From NCBI RefSeq assembly GCF_023284025.1, contig NZ_JAKIKR010000015.1, forward strand, positions 26,505-90,504: a stretch of 64,000 bases of DNA, written 5' to 3'. Below the pieces are notes generated by a model. The model ran no database searches. It saw only the letters and a list, made by a program, of their open reading frames with translations, and had not been told where the DNA came from. The position numbers and the translations under genes were made by a program. Below, one piece after another: positions 1-8,847 of the stretch (positions are counted from its first letter, which is position 1; each line of letters begins with the position of its first letter). The stretch is from Shewanella abyssi. GTDB taxonomy: Bacteria > Pseudomonadota > Gammaproteobacteria > Enterobacterales > Shewanellaceae.

Positions 1-149
1 GTATTCCGGTGAGAATTCGCCTTGAAGGCGCAAGTTCTGTAGATATACAGCAGATCAGAATTGTCCCAGGATTGAGTGCATTCGTTAAAGTCGACATATC
101 AGGTGCAAGCCTCAGTACTGCTGTAGCCTTAAACAAGGCTAATCCATAA
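1..149 (+). CDS. HlyD/EmrA-family membrane fusion protein, C-terminal end (partial)
   Basis: Only the last 48 codons are in the window; the reading frame enters at base 3 and stops at TAA 147-149. The residues read like the final beta-barrel domain of EmrA/HlyD adaptors (an I-P-V-R-I start, then I-V-P-G-L-S and K-V-D). The stop codon overlaps the start of the next gene as TAATG, so the two are translationally coupled, the usual emrAB arrangement. EmrA-type adaptors link an inner-membrane MFS pump to a TolC-like channel across the periplasm. The assignment rests on the short tail plus the EmrB neighbour; the gene start lies outside the window. Confidence 0.75.
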   Translation, partial: IPVRIRLEGASSVDIQQIRIVPGLSAFVKVDISGASLSTAVALNKANP

Positions 150-1735
150 TGTCCACCATGGACGCTACACCATTGAGCGTAAACGCCAACGTTGAGCAGG
201 TGGAACGTGGCAGCCGCCGTGCTTGGATCGCGGTATTTGGCGGACTCATTGGTGCGTTCATGGCCATTTTGGATATCCAAATTACCAATGCGTCGATGAA
301 AGAGATCCTGGGTGGTTTAGGGGCAACATTGGAGGAGGGCTCATGGATTGCGACGGCTTATCTAGTCGCAGAGATGATCGCTATCCCACTTTCTGGCTGG
401 CTCAGTAAAGGCCTCGATATTAGACGCTATATGCTGTGGAATAGCGCCATATTTATTGTTGCTTCCCTACTATGTTCAATCGCATGGAATTTAGAATCGA
501 TGATCGCTTTTAGAGCGATGCAGGGGTTCTTTGGCGGTGCACTGATCCCTATGGCGTTCAGGTTGATTCTTGAATATCTCCCCGATGATAAGCGTGCTGT
601 GGGCATGGCGTTGTTCGGTGTGACCGCCACATTTGCGCCTTCAATTGGCCCGACACTCGGAGGTTGGTTAACGGCGGAGTTTAGCTGGCATTATCTTTTC
701 TACATCAATGTGCCGCCAGGGTTGGTTGTGATGTCAATGCTGGCTTACGGCTTAGTCAAAAAGCCCATTAACTGGCCTGAACTCAAAAACGTTGATGTGA
801 GCAGCATTATCACTATGGCACTTGGTATGGGGTGTTTAGAAGTCGTGCTAGAAGAGGGTAACCGTAAAGACTGGTTTGGTTCTGATCTTATTCGTAATCT
901 GGCGCTCATATCCGCGGTTAATATCGTTATTTTTGTCTATCTTCAGCTTAAAAAGACTAATCCTTTGGTAAACCTAAGGTTGCTGGCACAGCGTGATTTC
1001 GCCCTGTCGACGCTGGCTTATTTTCTGCTGGGATTGGCGCTGTTTTCATCGATTTACATGGTGCCCTTGTACCTGTCACAAGTGCAAGATTATAACTCGA
1101 TGGAGATTGGCGAGGTACTCATGTGGATGGGATTCCCACAGCTGCTTATTTTACCTTTCATGCCTAAATTAATGCAGCGCTTTGATAACCGTTACCTTGC
1201 TGGATTTGGCTTCTTCATGTTTGGCGTTAGCTATTACATGAACTGCCACATGACAGCCGATTTTGCCGGCCCACAGATGATAGCGTCTATGGTGGTCAGG
1301 GCGATTGGTCAGCCGTTTATTATGGTACCAATCGGTATGCTGGCCACTGCACATATACGCAAAGAGGAGAATGCGTCAGCCTCAACGGTGCTTAATGTCA
1401 TGCGTAATCTGGGTGGCGCTGTCGGCATCGCGTTAGTGGCGACCCTAACTGATAACTTGAGCCGTGGTCATTTAGCCCATATTAAAGAGACGTTACCCGC
1501 GGTAAGTTCCATGGCGAATGATTATTTGGCGGCATCGGCAAATATGTTGCAAGCAGCAGGTTCTGACCCTGTAACCGCAAGTCTACAAGCATCGGCGCTA
1601 CTGGGGCAAACAATGGCCAAGCAAGCGTCGATTCAAGCTTACAACGATGTGTTTTTTATCATGTCAGGATTGCTCATGGTCGCTGTTGTAGCGGTGCTTT
1701 CAATTCGTAAACCGGTGACAATGGCAGCAAACTAA
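149..1735 (+). CDS. EmrB/QacA-type multidrug MFS transporter (DHA2 family)
   Basis: This 528-residue polytopic protein has the 14-helix layout of the DHA2 drug:H+ antiporters. The N-terminal region carries the motif D-I-Q-I-T-N in helix 1 (about residues 42-47), a W-x-x-T-A-Y-L-V-A-E segment in helix 2, and the antiporter motif C region around G-P-T-L-G-G-W. It should pump hydrophobic toxic compounds together with the adaptor encoded just upstream, whose stop overlaps this start. Length equals that of E. coli EmrB (about 512) within a few residues. The substrate cannot be told from sequence. No terminator is obvious in the 90 bases before the next gene. Confidence 0.9.
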   Translation: MSTMDATPLSVNANVEQVERGSRRAWIAVFGGLIGAFMAILDIQITNASMKEILGGLGATLEEGSWIATAYLVAEMIAIPLSGWLSKGLDIRRYMLWNSAIFIVASLLCSIAWNLESMIAFRAMQGFFGGALIPMAFRLILEYLPDDKRAVGMALFGVTATFAPSIGPTLGGWLTAEFSWHYLFYINVPPGLVVMSMLAYGLVKKPINWPELKNVDVSSIITMALGMGCLEVVLEEGNRKDWFGSDLIRNLALISAVNIVIFVYLQLKKTNPLVNLRLLAQRDFALSTLAYFLLGLALFSSIYMVPLYLSQVQDYNSMEIGEVLMWMGFPQLLILPFMPKLMQRFDNRYLAGFGFFMFGVSYYMNCHMTADFAGPQMIASMVVRAIGQPFIMVPIGMLATAHIRKEENASASTVLNVMRNLGGAVGIALVATLTDNLSRGHLAHIKETLPAVSSMANDYLAASANMLQAAGSDPVTASLQASALLGQTMAKQASIQAYNDVFFIMSGLLMVAVVAVLSIRKPVTMAAN

Positions 1736-1825
1736 GCGATATAATTTGTAGGATAAGATTCGCCTGTATTTGTCTATTTGAAGTGCTAGACTGCTGCTCT
1801 GACTCGTTGTTATGGAGAGAGACTT

Positions 1826-2281
1826 TTGTTGTGGAAATCGCTAGCTTTTTCGGAACTCACACTGGATGAGTTATATGAGCTACTCAAGTTAAGAGTAGAT
1901 GTGTTTGTGGTGGAACAAAACTGTCCCTATCCAGAGCTTGATAATAAGGACCGACAAAGCCAAACCCAGCACTTACTTGGGGTTGACGAGCAGGGTACAA
2001 TTCAAGCTTACGCGCGCGTACTTGCGCCTGGCGTCAGTTATCCCGACGTGAGTATTGGCAGAGTCATTGTCTCTGAGGCTGCAAGAGGTGGCGGAGTTGC
2101 CCATACCTTGATGCAAAAAGCGATCTCAATTTCAGTAAGAAAATGGCCCAAGCATAATATTCAGTTAGGCGGGCAGGAACATCTAAAAGGTTTTTATCAG
2201 AAATTGGGTTTTGAGCCGGTATCTGAAATGTATTTGGAAGATGGCATTCCGCATCTTGATATGTTGTTAACCCTGAAATAG
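1826..2281 (+). CDS. elaA: ElaA-family GNAT acyltransferase
   Basis: The 151-residue protein matches the ElaA family of GCN5-related N-acyltransferases: an L-W-K-S-L-A-F opening, an L-Y-x-L-L-x-L-R-V-x-V-F-V-V-E-Q-x-C-P-Y-P-E-L-D signature near the N-terminus, and an acyl-CoA-binding R-G-G-G-V-A loop (about residues 92-97). The physiological acceptor is unknown in the family. The start is TTG, at 1826 or the adjacent TTG at 1829; the purine-rich GGAGAGAG at 1814-1821 is the ribosome-binding site. The gene stands alone, converging on the LysR gene 28 bases downstream. Confidence 0.85.
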   Translation: MLWKSLAFSELTLDELYELLKLRVDVFVVEQNCPYPELDNKDRQSQTQHLLGVDEQGTIQAYARVLAPGVSYPDVSIGRVIVSEAARGGGVAHTLMQKAISISVRKWPKHNIQLGGQEHLKGFYQKLGFEPVSEMYLEDGIPHLDMLLTLK

Positions 2282-2309
2282 CGTTTGCGATAATGTAAGC
2301 TTCAATGGA

Positions 2310-3143
2310 TTACTCTAGTATTCTTTCAGTTATCCCGGCAGATAATAAATCAGCCTTACGCTCAGATTTTATGTAGATAGCAATAGGTCCATCAATATTT
2401 CCCGTAGATGGCCCTTGGCATTTTTCAATATTCGGGTTGTTCAGTATCATCTGCTCAGGTAACAGCCCTATCCCCATTCCTCTTTCTATCAAGCGGCTTG
2501 AAAAGTCTGGTGTATCTATCACCATTATCTTTTTGTAGTCAGGGTTGTTGTAGAGGCATTTACTTAGGTCGTGCCAATGATCCCATACTGCAGAATGGGC
2601 AAAAGTGGGCACTGGCTTGGCCATTTCTATTCCTGCCTTCTTAGCCCAGAAGAACTTGAGGTTATCAATCTCGACGATGTAATCGAATATGGGGTGGTTA
2701 TCGAAGATACCTTCTGTAATGACCAAATCTACAGCGCCGGTATCCATCCATCCCTTCACCGTTGCTAACTCACCAGTGTGGATCTGGATGAAGTGTTCTT
2801 CGATAAATTCGTGTGTGAGCTTTGGGGCCAGATATTTCTCATAGAGTCTTGGTTGGGTCGCTATTTTGATGACCTCTTTGTTGTTGACTCTTGTTAGAGC
2901 TGAATAAAAAGTGTTCGTGGCCATAACTACCGCTTCAGCGTTTTGATATAGGCTACTTCCTAGCTCTGTCAACTTAACACCTCTATTCCCTCTCACGAAA
3001 AGCTTAGCTCCAATCTCTTTTTCAAGTTGCTCTATCTCTTTACTCACGCTTGGCTGCGAAACTTTCAAAAAACTAGCCGCTTTTGAGAAAGAAGAAAACT
3101 TAGCGGCATAATAAAAGTGGTGAATAATTGTTTTACTTGTCAT
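2310..3143 (-). CDS. LysR-type transcriptional regulator
   Basis: N-terminal winged helix (F-Y-Y-A-A-x-x-x-S-F-S-K-A-A-S-F-L, then Q-P-S-V-S-K-E-I recognition helix) is followed by a periplasmic-binding-protein-like effector domain, total 277 residues from the ATG at 3143. An upstream ATG at 3218 would add 25 residues before the helix-turn-helix, unusual for LysR proteins; AGGCGA sits 7 bases before 3143. It is transcribed away from the exported lyase gene, the classic arrangement for a LysR regulator controlling its divergent neighbour. A conserved promoter block in the shared region and again before the flavoprotein gene makes it the likely regulator of the whole locus. The effector is unknown; a lyase substrate or product is my guess. 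Confidence 0.88.
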   Translation of the reverse strand: MTSKTIIHHFYYAAKFSSFSKAASFLKVSQPSVSKEIEQLEKEIGAKLFVRGNRGVKLTELGSSLYQNAEAVVMATNTFYSALTRVNNKEVIKIATQPRLYEKYLAPKLTHEFIEEHFIQIHTGELATVKGWMDTGAVDLVITEGIFDNHPIFDYIVEIDNLKFFWAKKAGIEMAKPVPTFAHSAVWDHWHDLSKCLYNNPDYKKIMVIDTPDFSSRLIERGMGIGLLPEQMILNNPNIEKCQGPSTGNIDGPIAIYIKSERKADLLSAGITERILE

Positions 3144-3332
3144 CGCTTTGTCGCCTTGCATCAATATTTTCGAGTTTACGTGATTATGGTCAATATGCTT
3201 GATAAACGGTGATGTCAATCATGCATTTTATTAATAACACCGTGTTTTAATATCCGCTTCCGATAATAGAATTCTCTTATTTTATAATGATTTATAATGA
3301 TACCAATATCTCATAAATAGCTATTCGTTTTA

Positions 3333-3366
3333 CTTATACCTAGATATATGAGTTGGCTGTCACAAA
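3333..3366 (+). promoter_or_regulatory. Candidate LysR operator / promoter block, copy 1
   Basis: The block reads CTTATACC-N3-ATATATGAG-N7-TCACAAA. It matches the block at 7248-7281 at 26 of 34 positions with no gap. It contains an imperfect dyad CTNATA-N8-TATNAG, the kind of site bound by LysR proteins, and a TCACA that could be a CRP half-site. It ends 55 bases before the lyase start; copy 2 ends 60 bases before the flavoprotein start. Binding is inferred. Confidence 0.55.
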
Positions 3367-3421
3367 ATACCGTCCTACAGATCAATATGATCTCGGTTGA
3401 AAAATAAAACTACTCAATTGG

Positions 3422-5122
3422 ATGGGAATGATGAAACTAATAGCTAAAACACTGCCGTTGCTAATTAGCGCGATCCTAATGGCGCCAAGCGTAAATGCAG
3501 AGACGATTATACTTGACGGTAATACACTAACCGTAGAGCAATTACATAAAGCTTCTCAGCCTGGAAATGATGTAAAAATCACTGAAGCTGGTTGGGGTCG
3601 CATCAAGCACTCTTACGACATTACAATCGAAGGCTCTAAGTCTGGTATTCCAATCTACGGTCTAAACACTAACTTCGGTGAGTTGAAGGGGCAAAAAATT
3701 GCGGGTAAGGACGTCACTAAAGAGCCTAACCGCAGTGCTTCTATTGCTTTCAACAAGAAGCAGATGCGAATTCAAGCGGCAGGCCTTGAGCCGTTCCTTG
3801 AGAACAGCATTACAAAGATGTCTATGATCATTCGTCTAAACCAAATGGCTGCAGGCCTGACGGGTATGACAACAGATGGCGCCGAGGCATTCCTATCATT
3901 TGTGAATAATGATGTTAACCCGCTCATCCCAAGCCGCGGTTCAATGGGCATCAACGACCTTTCATGGCCAACACACATTGGCCTATCGCTTATGGGCGAA
4001 TGGGACGTGATGTATAAAGGCAAGCGTCGTGATTCTAAAGAAGTTCTGGACGAGTTAGGTCTTGAAGTCTACGAGCCATTTGGCCTTGACGGTATCTCAA
4101 TTCTGTCTAACGGTAACGTATCTATGGCTATCTTGCTTGATGCGATGGCCGATGCTAAGAAGATCCTTGAAATCAACCCATACCTAGTTGCAGCAGGTCT
4201 TGAAACGCTGAACGGCAACGTTAGCCCGTATCTATGGCACAGCATTGAAGGTAAAGGTAGCCCAATGGGTCACGAAGCAGCAGAGGCGGTTCTTGAGTCT
4301 CTACGTGGTTCATACCTTTGGGAGAAGAACAAGAAACGTGCCCTACAAGATCCACTGACATTCCGTGGCGCTCACTGGACATTGGCTGTAGCGCTTGAGG
4401 AGATGCAAGAGCTTGAAGAGCTGCTAACTCTGCAGATAAACCACACCTCAGACAACCCATTGACGACTATCGATGGCCGTAGCGACATGTGGTATTCGAA
4501 CTCATCTGAAGTTAAACAGATGCTAGTTAACCCAGGCAAGAGCAATGACTACATCAACTCACAGTCATCGTTCGACTTCACGCACATTGCACTACAAACA
4601 GAAGCGATGACTAAGGCTATTGCTCACCTGTTGAACGGTTCAGCATGGCGCATCAACCAAGTAAACGACTATCGCCGCACCAAGATGACTAAGTACCTGG
4701 TTGCTGAGTCAAATGTCACCGGTGGTGTTGCTGGTGATGGTTTCGCTAATATCGTTCAGCCTGTATCAGGTGTTCTGGCTCGTGGTCTTTCTTTGACTAA
4801 CAACGTAACTCTATACGGCATCCCGACTTCTGGTTCATGGGAAGAGCAGTTCACTAACGTTCACTTAACGGCTGACCGTTTACGTCAAATCTCTCACATC
4901 GCTGCTGAACTTATGTCATATGAAATGTTTCACATGACTCAGGGTGCTCAAATGCGCCGTGACGAGCAAGGCTACCAGTTAGGTGACGGTACTGAGCGTC
5001 TACTTAACGCCTACCGCGAAGTTGTTCCATTTGTAACTATGGACAGAATCTACACCAAAGATATCAACAATGGTGTTGAGTTCATTAAGACTGTTGATCT
5101 TGAGTCTTTATACAAGCTGTAA
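3422..5122 (+). CDS. Exported aromatic-amino-acid-lyase-family protein lacking the MIO triad (ergothionase-like?)
   Basis: This 566-residue protein has a Sec signal peptide (M-K-L-I-A-K through V-N-A, cleavage about residue 27) and the full lyase fold of histidine/phenylalanine/tyrosine ammonia-lyases (PF00221). Conserved active-site segments are present: I-Y-G-L-N-T-N-F-G (catalytic Tyr loop, about 78), S-N-G-N, Q-D-P-L-T-F-R-G (substrate carboxylate Arg), S-D-N-P-L and W-E-E-Q. At the cofactor loop, where family members have G-S-x-G-A-S-G-D-L, it reads G-S-M-G-I-N-D-L (residues 173-180): one residue shorter, with no Ala-Ser-Gly, so MIO cannot form. Ergothionase, which expels trimethylamine from ergothioneine, is the MIO-less member I know of; export to the periplasm is unusual for any member. 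Start may be 3422, 3428 or 3431. Followed by a terminator, then a porin. Confidence 0.8.
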   Translation: MGMMKLIAKTLPLLISAILMAPSVNAETIILDGNTLTVEQLHKASQPGNDVKITEAGWGRIKHSYDITIEGSKSGIPIYGLNTNFGELKGQKIAGKDVTKEPNRSASIAFNKKQMRIQAAGLEPFLENSITKMSMIIRLNQMAAGLTGMTTDGAEAFLSFVNNDVNPLIPSRGSMGINDLSWPTHIGLSLMGEWDVMYKGKRRDSKEVLDELGLEVYEPFGLDGISILSNGNVSMAILLDAMADAKKILEINPYLVAAGLETLNGNVSPYLWHSIEGKGSPMGHEAAEAVLESLRGSYLWEKNKKRALQDPLTFRGAHWTLAVALEEMQELEELLTLQINHTSDNPLTTIDGRSDMWYSNSSEVKQMLVNPGKSNDYINSQSSFDFTHIALQTEAMTKAIAHLLNGSAWRINQVNDYRRTKMTKYLVAESNVTGGVAGDGFANIVQPVSGVLARGLSLTNNVTLYGIPTSGSWEEQFTNVHLTADRLRQISHIAAELMSYEMFHMTQGAQMRRDEQGYQLGDGTERLLNAYREVVPFVTMDRIYTKDINNGVEFIKTVDLESLYKL

Positions 5123-5134
5123 GTAAAGCTCTAG

Positions 5135-5172
5135 CCCTCAAACCCATCTTCATCCTGGTTTGAGGGTTTTTT
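5135..5172 (+). terminator. Rho-independent terminator between lyase and porin genes
   Basis: A perfect 10-bp stem (CCCTCAAACC 5135-5144 with GGTTTGAGGG 5157-5166) and a 12-base loop are followed by six T. It lies between two genes that look co-functional, so it probably reduces read-through into the porin gene rather than separating unrelated units. Confidence 0.85.
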
Positions 5173-5201
5173 AAGGACGATTCTTTTAAATGGGAACAAT
5201 A

Positions 5202-6308
5202 ATGAACAAACTTACTGTGATAGCAGCATCCCTACTAGCAGCTTTCGCAGCTCCTTCAGGGGCTGTAGAGATCAACGAAAATATTTCGATTGGTGGCTCT
5301 GTACGTGTTAATTATAATTACATCGATTACAGCGAGTCATCAAAAGATAAATATGGAGATATTGCCTTTGACACGTTGTCTCTAACAGCTAGTGGTCAAA
5401 GTGGTAAGTGGGGTTTTGCGTCAGAATACCGCCTTAATAATAGTACTGACTACCTTATCTTAGGCTACGCGTCTTACGATGTGTCTCCTGAACTGCAGAT
5501 CCAAGGTGGTGTTACGCATGTTCCATTCGGCAACCCAGGCTATATCTCTAACTCTTGGTGGATGGGCCTACCTTACTACCTTGGTTTTGAAGATGATCGT
5601 GATGTAGGTGTGAAGGCTACGTATCAAGTTGGTGGCGGCCAAACCGATGTCGCTTTTTTTAAGAGCCCAGAATACGGCGCCAGCAACAACGAAAGATATG
5701 CTGCTGATCTATTTACAGGCACAATCAATGGCACTGAATATAATAATGAAGAAACGAATCAGTTCAACATTCGCCATACCCAGACTTTTGGGGCCGTTAC
5801 CGTTGGCGCCTCAGGGCAGTTTGGTCAAATATATAACAGTGGCACTGGCAATACAGGTGACCGCTTTGCTGTTGCTGCTCATCTAAACGGCAATTTCGGC
5901 TCTTGGAATGTGCAGATGCAGGCCATGCATTATGAGTTTGATGCGGCTGATGCTCAAGACGAAAACAAGATTGGGATGTCTGTTGTGGGATGGCAATACG
6001 AAGTTGCGGCTAAGGGCCAGATTTATAACTTTAACGTTGCTAAGACCGTGGCTACCGACTGGGGAAGCCTTAAGTTCTACAATGACTTTGGTTTGCTGAC
6101 ACCGGATGTCGAAGATGAGTCTTATGACAACAGTTTCCAAAACGTAACTGGCGTGGCAATAGCCGCTGGCCCAACTTACACTATGGTGGATCTTATTGCG
6201 GGTAAAAATATGACCTTCTCTACTGCGAATAACGATCATGTTGGCCTACCAGAAATAGGTGATGACTGGGATTTTCGCGTTAACATCAACTTAGGTTACT
6301 ATTTTTAA
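5202..6308 (+). CDS. Outer-membrane porin-like beta-barrel protein
   Basis: 368 residues from ATG 5202, chosen because GGGA stands 6 bases upstream; an in-frame ATG at 5190 is possible. A signal peptide (M-N-K-L-T-V-I to A-P-S-G-A) is followed by alternating amphipathic strands rich in Gly, Tyr, Asn and Asp, and the chain ends in aromatic residues with a terminal Phe (L-G-Y-Y-F), the signal for outer-membrane insertion. It resembles substrate-selective porins found next to periplasmic reductases. Its place directly after the lyase gene suggests it admits the lyase substrate to the periplasm; that is inference. Confidence 0.8.
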   Translation: MNKLTVIAASLLAAFAAPSGAVEINENISIGGSVRVNYNYIDYSESSKDKYGDIAFDTLSLTASGQSGKWGFASEYRLNNSTDYLILGYASYDVSPELQIQGGVTHVPFGNPGYISNSWWMGLPYYLGFEDDRDVGVKATYQVGGGQTDVAFFKSPEYGASNNERYAADLFTGTINGTEYNNEETNQFNIRHTQTFGAVTVGASGQFGQIYNSGTGNTGDRFAVAAHLNGNFGSWNVQMQAMHYEFDAADAQDENKIGMSVVGWQYEVAAKGQIYNFNVAKTVATDWGSLKFYNDFGLLTPDVEDESYDNSFQNVTGVAIAAGPTYTMVDLIAGKNMTFSTANNDHVGLPEIGDDWDFRVNINLGYYF

Positions 6309-7247
6309 GTCGCATCAATAGTCAGTTAGCCTTTATTTGAATCATCACAGCTAAGGGCAACTTTAAACGGTCTCAACTTTAATCCCTACTGCTAAAGTTG
6401 AGGCATTTACCAAACAGTTCTGGTCAACTGATGAACTCCCTTTTGGTTTGTAATCGCAAGGCTTTAAGCTTTCTCTTGGCTTTAGTTAATTGCGGTTATT
6501 ACGAATTCTCATTCTTGTTTAATCCTATCACCCAAACAATATCTCTCGTCGACTTTTCTCCTAAGCGATTGGAATATGCTATCAATTCGCATTATTTACA
6601 TTAGAAGGTGATGTTGTATGACTACTTCACGAGAGGCTGGAGCTATTCATTGCCTAGCCCTAGCAGTGCAACCAAATGCCTTGACCCGCTTAAGGAGAAT
6701 GCTCATGGGTAGTATTGGATAATCGTGGTTCTTATATTGGATGTGATGCTCCGAGCCGAACTTGGCAGCAGGCACTATTTTGTTGTGTTTCACACTGACA
6801 ATTAACTATTCCAATTTAAGTGATGACAACCGTCCTGACAGCGTGAGAAAAACAAGCTGCACTGATAGAGCACAGTGACAATAATCTTGAAAAACCGTTT
6901 ACCTCACAAATTTGATAATTCGAATCCCGCTAGCTGTGAGACTAAAACAATGTGTCATGCCTTACTATTTTCAAAATTGAGCTCAGGAATCTAACTTTAT
7001 TTGGCCTCCATTCATGGTCTGACGATAATAAAATTGACCGATTGATATTAAATACAACATCTAACAATAGCCAATTAGAGGTTGGTTAATGGCCGTTTTT
7101 TGTCTGTTACGCCTTGATTTTTTAGTAACAAATAAAATAGCACGCTCAAGTAGAGACAGTTCAAAAACGTTAAATGCACCGTTATTTAAATTAAGAATCT
7201 GAAACCTGAATTAATAATCTAGTCACTTACAGTAGGTATTCCCTCTC
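6309..7247 (+). other. About 0.9 kb without a supportable gene
   Basis: Just after the porin a stem CTCAACTTTA (6372-6381) / TAAAGTTGAG (6393-6402) with an 11-base loop may end the porin transcript, although no T-run follows. Small open frames here (for example 6398-6604) have no signal peptide, family motif or convincing ribosome site, and I do not call them. The rest is AT-rich and shows no RNA gene or repeat that I can recognise. Confidence 0.5.
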
Positions 7248-7281
7248 CTTATACCACGGTATATCAGGTAGGTATCACAAA
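7248..7281 (+). promoter_or_regulatory. Candidate LysR operator / promoter block, copy 2
   Basis: CTTATACC-N3-GTATATCAG-N7-TCACAAA, gap-free match to 3333-3366 with identical internal spacing. It contains the exact short palindrome TATACC-AC-GGTATA (7250-7263). It lies 60 bases before the flavoprotein start, a distance similar to that of copy 1 from the lyase. Confidence 0.55.
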
Positions 7282-7341
7282 CCAAAAACAACTAAATCCA
7301 TATTATCCAGCACAAGTAGATATAAGTTGATGAGGAATATA

Positions 7342-8847
7342 ATGAAAAGACGAGAATTTATAACTAGAAGTATAGGCGTTACAGCGGCTATGACCTTACC
7401 TTTTTCGGCTAAGGCTGATACATCAGTAAAACATTGGGATCGCGAATATGATCTCGTTATCGTCGGTAGTGGTTTCGCAGGATTGTCTGCTGCATATTCA
7501 GCGAATAAAGCCGGCTTAAAGAACATTTTAGTTATTGAAAAAATGATGGCATGGGGTGGTGCGTCAGCTATCTGTGGCGGTATTGCTTGTATGCCAAATA
7601 CCCCATTACAGAAAAAACACGGTATCGAAGACTCACCAGAGCTTTTGGTGAAGGACATGCTCAAAGTGGGTCATAAGTTCAACCATCTTGCGCTTGCAGA
7701 GACTATGGCAACACAAGCCTATACAGCATATGACATGATGATAGAGTGCGGTGTTGAGTTTAAAGACAAACTACTTCGTCTCGGTAGCCACAGCGCGCCA
7801 CGAGGTCATATCCCAGTGGGTGCGTCAGGGGGAGCAATCGTAGTACCTATGCACAAATATTTACTCAAAAAAGGGGTCCAGTTCCAAAACCGCACTAATG
7901 TATCTTCAATCCTTCGCGATAAAGATAACGGCATTAGTGGTGTTGAAGTTCAGACTGATTTTGAGCATACATCTGGAGAGTTCAGGAACGAGTTTTCCTA
8001 TAAATCACGTCATGGCGTAGTGATTGCCACAGGCGGTTGGGGCAGTGATAAGCAGTTCATTAAGACGACTATGCCCTCTTATGCTGACCTAAGATCAACA
8101 GCTCAGTCTGGCGCTACGGCTGGGATGATTAAATCATTGCTGTCTATAGGTTCTCTACCTGTAATGTTGGACATGTACCAGTTAGGCCCTTGGGGGTCAC
8201 CAGATGAACGTCCTGCAGGTCCTGGTGCATTCTTTGCTGATTATGCCTTCGCCGAGGGTATTGCTGTTGATCCTATGACGGGTAAGCGTTTCTCAAATGA
8301 ACTAGCATCTCGTCGTGATCGTTCAGAAGCTCAGATGGTTGTTATGGAGCAAGGCACTAAAGATAAGCCGAACTACCCATTCACTTTCTGTAGTGAAGAA
8401 ACAACAACCCGTGCAGAAGGATTCCATGCCGCTTACCGTGATGGTGCGGTGTTCAAGACTAACTCAATTGCGGAGTTAGCTGAATTCCATGGGGTTAAGA
8501 ACGTAACAGCATTAACCCAGTCTATTGCTGATTGGAATAAGATCGTCAAAGGTGCAGTAGACCCATACAACAAACCATTGGATGTAAGAACCGAGTTAAA
8601 AGCGCCATTCTACTCATTTAGACTCTCACCGGTATTGCATTATTGTATGGGTGGTGTCGCGATAACGCCTAATGCAGAAGTCATTGATGCAACGACTTGT
8701 GAGCCGATAAAAGGCCTATTTGCCGCGGGAGAAATCTCTGGAGGCGTTCACGGTATGGATCGTCTCGGTGGTTGTTCGTCCGTTGACGGCTTAGTTTTTG
8801 GTCAAATTGCAGGTAGAACTGCAGCAAATTATAAGGCGAATGCATAA
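7342..8847 (+). CDS. Tat-exported flavoprotein reductase (fumarate/urocanate/acrylate reductase-like subunit)
   Basis: 501 residues from ATG 7342 (GAGG six bases upstream; the longer TTG frame from 7327 is less likely). M-K-R-R-E-F-I-T is a twin-arginine signal, so it is exported folded with its flavin. The FAD motif G-S-G-F-A-G is at about residues 42-47. Catalytic-type residues of the Fcc3/UrdA family are kept: Arg in S-R-R-D-R-S-E (about 324), His in H-Y-C-M-G-G (433), Arg in H-G-M-D-R-L-G-G (474). The H-P-T that helps bind the second fumarate carboxylate is not seen; the region reads D-M-Y-Q-L-G-P-W-G (about 277-285), so the substrate is probably not fumarate but another 2-enoate. Its stop overlaps the tetraheme cytochrome start, giving a split flavocytochrome c like the methacrylate reductase pair of Geobacter. 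Confidence 0.87.
   Translation: MKRREFITRSIGVTAAMTLPFSAKADTSVKHWDREYDLVIVGSGFAGLSAAYSANKAGLKNILVIEKMMAWGGASAICGGIACMPNTPLQKKHGIEDSPELLVKDMLKVGHKFNHLALAETMATQAYTAYDMMIECGVEFKDKLLRLGSHSAPRGHIPVGASGGAIVVPMHKYLLKKGVQFQNRTNVSSILRDKDNGISGVEVQTDFEHTSGEFRNEFSYKSRHGVVIATGGWGSDKQFIKTTMPSYADLRSTAQSGATAGMIKSLLSIGSLPVMLDMYQLGPWGSPDERPAGPGAFFADYAFAEGIAVDPMTGKRFSNELASRRDRSEAQMVVMEQGTKDKPNYPFTFCSEETTTRAEGFHAAYRDGAVFKTNSIAELAEFHGVKNVTALTQSIADWNKIVKGAVDPYNKPLDVRTELKAPFYSFRLSPVLHYCMGGVAITPNAEVIDATTCEPIKGLFAAGEISGGVHGMDRLGGCSSVDGLVFGQIAGRTAANYKANA

Noticed and set aside
6398..6604. A 68-codon frame after the porin
   Set aside because: Starts within the stem-loop that follows the porin gene and shows no motif or ribosome site.
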